Part shown: one piece after another, positions 36,301 to 40,810 of the stretch | Numbering within the stretch: the stretch's first letter is position 1 | Layout: every line of letters starts with the position of its first letter | Assembly: GCA_002633005.1 (NCBI GenBank) | Contig: NMRA01000356.1 | Coordinates: forward strand, 144,965-185,774 | Reading direction: 5' to 3' | DNA: 40,810 bases | Source of the DNA: Phoronis australis | Taxonomy: Eukaryota; Phoronida; Phoronidae | Notes under the pieces: generated by a model | The model's input: only the letters and a program-made list of their open reading frames with translations | Database searches by the model: none | Told to the model about the DNA's origin: nothing | Made by a program: the position numbers and the translations under genes

Positions 36301-39300
36301 ATGTTTGTCCAATGACATGGTTAGCACGTGTCTGACCCCCGGTTGGGAAAGAGATCTTTTCCAACTTAAGGTTATCTACGACCTTAATAAACAATGGTTA
36401 CCTTAACTCTAAATCAAATATCAAAAAACTATGCTTTGTCAACCATTAAAAGTATATACTTTCTGAAAGGAGGAAGATCGAGGATTCTAAAAATATACAT
36501 CTTACTACATGACTATGTCTTTATTATTGTCACGTGACTACGTATTTAAGTCAAATTTTCATGTGAAAGAAAGTTATATCAGTAGGAAAATTACCTCCCA
36601 GCTGATTTTACTAAAAATTTTGAAATGAAAACTTTATGTTATGTCTCAAAAACGGTGTTTGGAGTTTTTTGATTAATCATTTAGTTTGGGTTTTATGCCA
36701 TATTAACTTGCAAATAGGCAGTCTAAACATTGGGCATTTTTTGCAAAAAAAAACAGCCTTGCTTATAATATATTGCTCGGTATGCGGGTATTAATTGCCA
36801 AACTAAGTGAATACTCAAAAAATTCCCAATACCGCTGTTGAAACATAACGTAAAGTTTTCATTTACAATTATAGTTTTTAGTAAAATCGGCTAGGTCATT
36901 TTGCTACAAATGTACCTTCTTTTGTGCACATTAAAATTTTACTTAAAAATGTAGTGACATGATAACAAAACAGTAATAAGAAGCATATTTCAAGAATCCT
37001 TGATCTTTCTTCTTTCAGAAAATATATACTTTTAATTGTTGACAAAGCATAGTTTTTTCGATCATATTTGACTTAGAGTTGAGGTCGTTTATTAAGTTCT
37101 AGATAACCTTAACTATAGGTCATGTGATGTGACCAACATGTTAGGTGTATGAAGACTATTAATTCTTACTCACATGATATCAACACACTGATTTATAACA
37201 ACACAGTTATATACTTTAAAGTTTGCTTCAGTCAATCACTACAGTTATCAGGCATCAAAACTTTTATTCTTCAACCTCTGATCCAGGGTGGTTAATGTGA
37301 AAAATTAGTTTTTCGTTTTATCATTTGGGGGGCATTGAAATTCCCGACTGTGGTATATGATCCCAAAGCAGTGTTTAAGAATAGTGACAATTTTAATTTT
37401 GCGCACACTACAGGGGGTTCAGTCCGCACTTTGATGTGACCATTGTTCATTCAGTGTGTGGTGTATACGTTGTGTTTGTTGATAATTACTGGGTTGCCAG
37501 TTAGCAATATTGGTGCAGCCATACCCATCCAGTAATCATGATGTCCTACCCGTGATCGACTGACTCTGTTTTTTTCTCTTTGTGACGTTTACTACTTCAT
37601 TTAGTCTCTTTACTGTAATGTGTTTTGCTACATCAGTTGCTTTTGAGAAGCATCTTGCAACATCCAAATTTTTCTCATGAAGGTTACAGATGATGTGCCA
37701 AATGCTTTAATGGCCCTGCTATTCCTTATTATGGTTTTCTATGTTCTGGTCCCTGAACATGATTTGGTGGTATTATTTTGCAGGTTGGTCACATGCAGAT
37801 ATTCAGAGGTATGAAAGCTCGTCCAAAGTGGTTTATAAACGACCAGAGAGTATTGCAGCTATGCCAATCTTCAAGGTGAGAATTGCATGTTTTGTTTGCT
37901 GCTGTTTCTGCTTGCAATATTTGATGTATTACTACGAAGCCACTGATTCAACTCTCTTATTTGCTGAAATGCAGTAGGACAACTTCTGATGTAGCGTAAT
38001 ATTGTCCAGCTTGATGTGAAATAACCGATTTGTAATTCATGTCGCCCAGACGTCAGGTGTCGCTATTTGCTATTTAACAAATCAGATGCTGCAGAAACCA
38101 CAAATCCTGACCAATAAACAATGTTGACCGATCTCTCAGCTGTATCAGTTGATATGAACCTCAGGACAGCACTATTGCTCTCTCATCTCTCAGCTGTATC
38201 GGTTGATATCACCCCCAGGATTGGTCCGTATCTGTATATTATACCATGATGCATAATATCGGTTTTGAAATTATTCAAGTTAACCAGGATAAGCAGTAGT
38301 TAGTGTTTGTAGCGTTTCATTTTTAAAAACTAAGGTAGAATTACTATTATATAATTAAATTGAATGTTTTCTTACAATGCAACTTTGCTTATAGGTGGTT
38401 TTGTTTGTTTTTTTTTGTTAATTCTGTATATATTTAGCTTACAATATGGTCCACAAGTGAAATTTTATTTGTCAAATTTTTCCACAAAAATAAAGTTTAA
38501 GTGAAATTCAGCTTATTTTGTGCTGTGTAGATGTCATAAAACAACATGTAGTAACTTAAAGGTAAACAGCCTTTGAAAAATAGGAAATTGACAATTTTGG
38601 CAATTATTTTAGTGTGAAATGATAAGTTAAGAATTGCCATACCTGTACATGGTGACTGCACCTCATTGCGCACTCACTATTAGTAAATCTTTCACCTGTG
38701 ATGGAAATTTTCCCAAAAAAAGTTTATTTGGATCTATATTCTTAGTTATTATAATTGTTCTTACAGTCAATCCACAACAATTCAATGGCTGTCAAACTAT
38801 TCCACACCGCCTATGGAATAATTTATGATCTACGCATCATAGCTTTTTCCCGTTCTTCAGTCAAGGGTGACCCAGCTGTCCTACGCATGGATTTAACGGA
38901 TTGTAAAGCTATTCAAAAGTTTGAATGTCCTGAAGCACCAACAACTACAGGTATAAAATAAAATGCTGTACAACCTAAAGAGACAACAAGACTAAGTACA
39001 ACCTAAGTGACAACAAGACTAAGTACAACCTAAGTGACAACAAGACTAAGTGCAACCTAAGTGACAACAAGACTAAGTACAACCTAAGTGACAACAAGAC
39101 TAAGTACAACCTAAGTGACAGCAAGACTAAGTACAACCTAAGTGACAACAAGACTAAGTACAACCTAAGTGACAACAAGACTTAGTACAACCTAAGTGAC
39201 AACAAGACTAAGTACAACCTAAGTGACAACAAGACTAAGTACAACCTTAGTGACAGCAAGACTAAGTACAATCTAAGTGGCAGCAAGACAAAGTACAACC

Positions 39301-40202
39301 TAAGTGACAGCAAGACTAAATACAACCTAAGTGACAACAAGGCTAAGTACAACCTAAAGAGACAACTAGACTAAGTACAACCTGGGCTAAGAGAATTACC
39401 CACTTTGTGATGTAATGGTCATGTCTGGAAATAAGCTGTGTCGGTTGGTAGCCATTGTAGTTTTGATCACTCTTCTTAATCTTTATGGAAAAATGATAAA
39501 GCATAAGTGCACCTTTGAAGTGGACTGAATGTTGATTTCGTCAAAAGGTTGTTTTTTTATAGGTTTTTAATAGCAGTAAGAACTAAAAGTTGCTAGATCT
39601 GAGTTGGTGAAGGTCATTAAAATTCCAATTAAACAGAATTTTTTATCTTATACATCAAAATGAATCATGACCTTTGACCCAGCCATGTACGTCAGCATTC
39701 TTTGCCAATTATCACTGAAATTTTAAGCATTGTCCTCAGAATAGTCTGAAACATTGGTCATCAAATGTCAATGACCTCAACGCACGTGTAGAAAGAATTT
39801 AAACCTTTGTGAATTTTCATAAAATCTTGAATAGTCAATCAAAAATGGAAAAACACGGATTCAGGAAGTCTAAGCATAATTAAAGTAATCTTTCTGAATT
39901 TTTGTTTGCAGTTGTATTATTTTTCATGGCATTTCTAAAAAAGTACCGTGACAGCAAAAATTCACGGCTTCCTCCTGTATAAGGCATGTGGTTCGGTCTT
40001 GTCTTTTCCAGCTGCTCCACCAGAATTGATTGGATCACCAACCGTGAGATATGAACAGGGTAATGACAAGGTGTTTATTGTCTCCTGGCGGTCGGATTCA
40101 AGTCGTGTGGACAGATGTGCGTTACAGTGGGGGACGTACACTACTACTGCATACAATTTCAGATATTTTGATCTTGTTATTAACGAGACTGTTGTCTGGG
40201 CT
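18733..40202 (+). CDS. Secreted anosmin-1-like protein with Cys-rich N-terminus and tandem FN3 domains (3' end outside window)
   Basis: Exons: 18733-18864, 26010-26079, 27000-27160, 28159-28270, 28525-28626, 29031-29122, 29934-30117, 31106-31293, 31797-31856, 32187-32268, 35872-35988, 37784-37875, 38767-38950, 40012-40202. Phases join into 589 codons. Residues 1-20 look like a signal peptide (MMIVCGIVCLALFFAFV). Residues 32-63 hold six Cys (CSAQCYAKC, then C and CEC). FN3-1 is residues 70-156 (YVLQRF, YRLAAVSPDG), FN3-2 162-275, FN3-3 285-394 (VSWRSDSSHVDRYALQW), FN3-4 396-516, and FN3-5 from 526. FN3-1 to -3 resemble those of anosmin-1, an extracellular heparan-sulfate/FGFR-associated neural guidance factor, in the same order. 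The WAP domain expected before FN3-1 is absent: exons 2 and 3 join directly in phase 1. The FN3-2/FN3-3 pair is repeated. NxS/T sites are present (NES, NNS, NIT, NET). Another FN3 receptor or matrix protein is possible; no membrane anchor is visible. Confidence 0.85.
21193..21305. repeat. (TG)n microsatellite interrupted by an assembly N
   Basis: An almost pure GT tract with a few TCTG interruptions near its left end. The N at 21254 shows that its true length is unresolved. Open frames through it (Val-Cys, or Thr-His on the other strand) are artefacts. Confidence 0.98.
21457..22107. mobile_element. Non-autonomous TIR element, about 651 bp, TA-flanked
   Basis: The left terminus is AGGTTATATAGAACC after TTA; the right terminus is ...CTACATAACCT before TAA. 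It shares internal blocks with the long fold-back at 36366-37112, for example GTCACGTGAC followed by a TATTT-rich stretch (near 21615 here, near 36530 there). It carries a 14-bp minisatellite at 21868-22000. No coding sequence was found. The class (Tc1/mariner-like by the TA) is inferred. Confidence 0.55.
21868..22000. repeat. 14-bp minisatellite, about 9.5 units
   Basis: Units follow GAATAGTGCCGAGC with point variants. The run is exact in the middle (three identical units, 21931-21972), decays toward both edges, and is offset once by a 7-bp half-unit at 21910-21916. Confidence 0.92.
22378..22715. repeat. Two-copy tandem duplication, about 180-bp period
   Basis: GCAGGCTAT at 22378 is repeated as GCAGGCTAT at 22558. 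Both copies continue through TTGTTGGCTAGTCACAT, a CGT/CAT-rich stretch (ATCGTCGTCGTC or ATCATCGTCATC) and CCCATCGTCCTGTTTTC. Divergence is about 10% by eye. The Ser-rich open frame across it is repeat-derived. Confidence 0.85.
27161..28158 (+). other. Intron 3 of the FN3/anosmin-like gene
   Basis: This is a phase-0 intron splitting the first FN3 domain, with donor GTAAGT and acceptor TTTGCAG. Nothing else was recognised. Confidence 0.8.
31104..31109 (+). promoter_or_regulatory. NAGNAG tandem splice acceptor (exon 8)
   Basis: The acceptor reads TTTCAGCAG|GA. Splicing at the first AG adds one Ala (A-G-P-P-E-L); splicing at the second omits it (G-P-P-E-L). The paralogous exon at 40012 has a single CAG and encodes A-A-P-P-E-L, so the first AG probably gives the ancestral form. 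Both keep the frame. Confidence 0.8.
31746..31799 (+). repeat. 27-bp tandem duplication spanning a 3' splice site
   Basis: Two identical 27-bp units (31746-31772 and 31773-31799) each contain a T-rich tract and the acceptor TTTAACAG followed by CCA. The real exon 9 starts after the second AG (31797). Splicing at the first AG (31769) would read through seven codons and meet an in-frame TAA formed by the second copy's TTTAACAG. Confidence 0.93.
32307..34274 (+). mobile_element. Complete Helentron-like (HINE/pearl-type) non-autonomous element, 1,968 bp
   Basis: The 5' end is an almost perfect 30-nt palindrome (32307-32336: ATGCGCCCACATAT and its complement with one mismatch). A TCCG-rich simple repeat follows (about 32347-32390), then a tandem core and a unique 3' tail. 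At the 3' end the sub-terminal GTGGGCGCAT (34241-34250) is the inverted complement of the 5' start. A hairpin CAACGC-TCC-GCGTTG (34253-34267) and CTCTTGT follow. The core is three full units of about 452 bp plus part of a fourth. The CTAGTGGC box occurs at 32507, 32652, 32813, 32959, 33105, 33266, 33410, 33555, 33716, 33860 and 33885. It sits 38 bp into the 32269-35871 intron and has no Rep/helicase. Classification is from architecture only. Confidence 0.85.
34275..35871 (+). other. Remainder of intron 10 of the FN3/anosmin-like gene
   Basis: This runs from the end of the transposon to the acceptor at 35870-35871. No additional exon, RNA or repeat was recognised. Confidence 0.6.
36366..37112. 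mobile_element. Long fold-back element (747 bp) with 13-bp perfect TIRs
   Basis: The ends are TTAAGGTTATCTA (36366-36378) and its exact complement TAGATAACCTTAA (37100-37112). The inverted similarity continues inward through blocks such as AAAAAACTATGCTTTGTCAA (left, near 36424) and TTGACAAAGCATAG (right, near 37040), and through GATTTTACTAAAAA (left, near 36604) and its complement near 36880. Almost the whole element, except a short centre near 36740, can pair with itself. The flank is TTAA on both sides (or TA if the first A belongs to the element). It lies in the 35989-37783 intron and has no open frame. Confidence 0.85.
38435..38625. repeat. Interspersed repeat related to 12466-12700
   Basis: The segment shares TTTAGC-ACAATATGG, GTGTAGATGTCATAAAACAA and CAGCCTTTGAAAA, in order, with the intergenic copies. 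It lies in the intron before exon 13. Confidence 0.55.
38968..39383. repeat. 27-bp minisatellite, about 15 units
   Basis: Unit GACAACAAGACTAAGTACAA plus CCTAAGT is repeated from just inside the donor of exon 13 (18 bp after it). Units differ by single bases (GACAGC, TGCAAC, GGCAGC). Because 27 is divisible by three, an open frame of repeated 9-residue units appears on the minus strand; it is not a gene. Confidence 0.97.
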
Positions 40203-40373
40203 GTAAGTTATTATAATCTTATACCTAATGTATAGTACCTTGCTTACTAGATATAACATTTTTTTCAGTTACTTAAATGAAAATTACTACTTGAAAATAC
40301 AAAGTAACATGATTGGAAACCTGGAAGAGAACACAAATATCATAGCACAGGTGGTCATAGTGAGAACTGTTTC

Positions 40374-40810
40374 ATACTAGACACATATATATGTCTTCGT
40401 ACTAAACACATATGTATGTCTTCATACTAGACACATTTATATGTCTTCATAATACACACATATATATATGTCTTCATACTACACACATATGTATGTCTTC
40501 ATACTAGACACATTTATATGTCTTCATAATACACACACATATATATGTCTTCATACTACACACATAATAATATGTATGTCTTCATACTAGACACATTTAT
40601 AGGTCTTCATAATAAACACATACATATATGTCTTCATACTACACACATATGTATGTCTTCATACTAGACACATTTATAGGTCTTCATAATAAACACATAC
40701 ATATATGTCTTCATACTACACACATATGTATGTCTTCATACTAGACACGTATAATGTCTTCGCACTACACACATATATATGTCTTCATACTAGACACACA
40801 CACACACACA
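40374..40810. repeat. 25-27 bp minisatellite with 77-bp higher-order unit, running off the window
   Basis: Three monomer types alternate: TACTAGACACATTTATA, TAATA(C/A)ACACATA and TACTACACACATATGTATG, each followed by TCTTCA. The first type starts at 40425, 40502, 40585, 40662 and (variant) 40739, giving spacings of 77, 83, 77 and 77. It ends in a CA dinucleotide run at the window edge. Confidence 0.93.

Noticed and set aside
36366-37112. piggyBac-derived MITE because of TTAA at both ends
   Set aside because: The termini do not start with the usual CCC-type sequence, and the related end at 20299 is preceded by GTAA rather than TTAA, so a TA target is at least as likely; left unclassified.
38975-39178. 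Minus-strand open frame of repeated LVLLSLRLY
   Set aside because: It is the 27-bp minisatellite read in frame; the period is a multiple of three, so any stop-free unit stays open.

Overview
This is a eukaryotic, AT-rich, intron-rich window from an invertebrate animal. Exons of 60-190 bp are separated by GT-AG introns of about 0.2-7 kb. There are many minisatellites, fold-back elements and Helentron-type non-autonomous transposons. Lone Ns (2035, 13722, 21254) mark assembly seams. Two of them join nearly identical sequence that differs by a few SNPs, which suggests a draft assembly of a highly heterozygous, probably marine, animal. The phylum cannot be fixed from the sequence alone.

Layout: (1) 1-192 is the 3' end of a Helentron-like element. 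(2) 762-9513, plus strand, holds the last 13 exons (513 codons) of a peroxisomal acyl-CoA oxidase. It most resembles the plant ACX2/bacterial-type long-chain group and ends in a PTS1 tripeptide, AKL. Its third visible exon is present twice around the N at 2035, and a decayed Helentron-like copy sits in one intron. (3) 9514-18732 is intergenic. It is dominated by a 2.1-kb segment present twice (11620-13721 and 14153-16252), probably the two haplotypes placed side by side; the second copy is preceded by a Helentron-like insertion that the first lacks. (4) 18733 to beyond the right edge, plus strand, is a secreted, cysteine-containing, fibronectin-type-III (FN3) repeat protein. Its first three FN3 domains resemble, in order, those of anosmin-1 (KAL1). 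The WAP domain is not seen, and the FN3-2/FN3-3 pair is tandemly duplicated. Fourteen exons (589 codons) are visible and the gene runs off the window.

The introns of the second gene contain most of the structural novelty. A complete 1,968-bp Helentron-like element is built from a three-monomer higher-order repeat of about 452 bp. A 747-bp long inverted repeat and a related fold-back family are present. There is also a 27-bp tandem duplication that copies a splice acceptor, and several minisatellites, one with a 77-bp higher-order unit.

The two genes have unrelated roles (peroxisomal beta-oxidation and extracellular matrix/neural guidance) and are simply neighbours on the same strand. I found no tRNA, rRNA, CRISPR, prokaryotic or viral genes.
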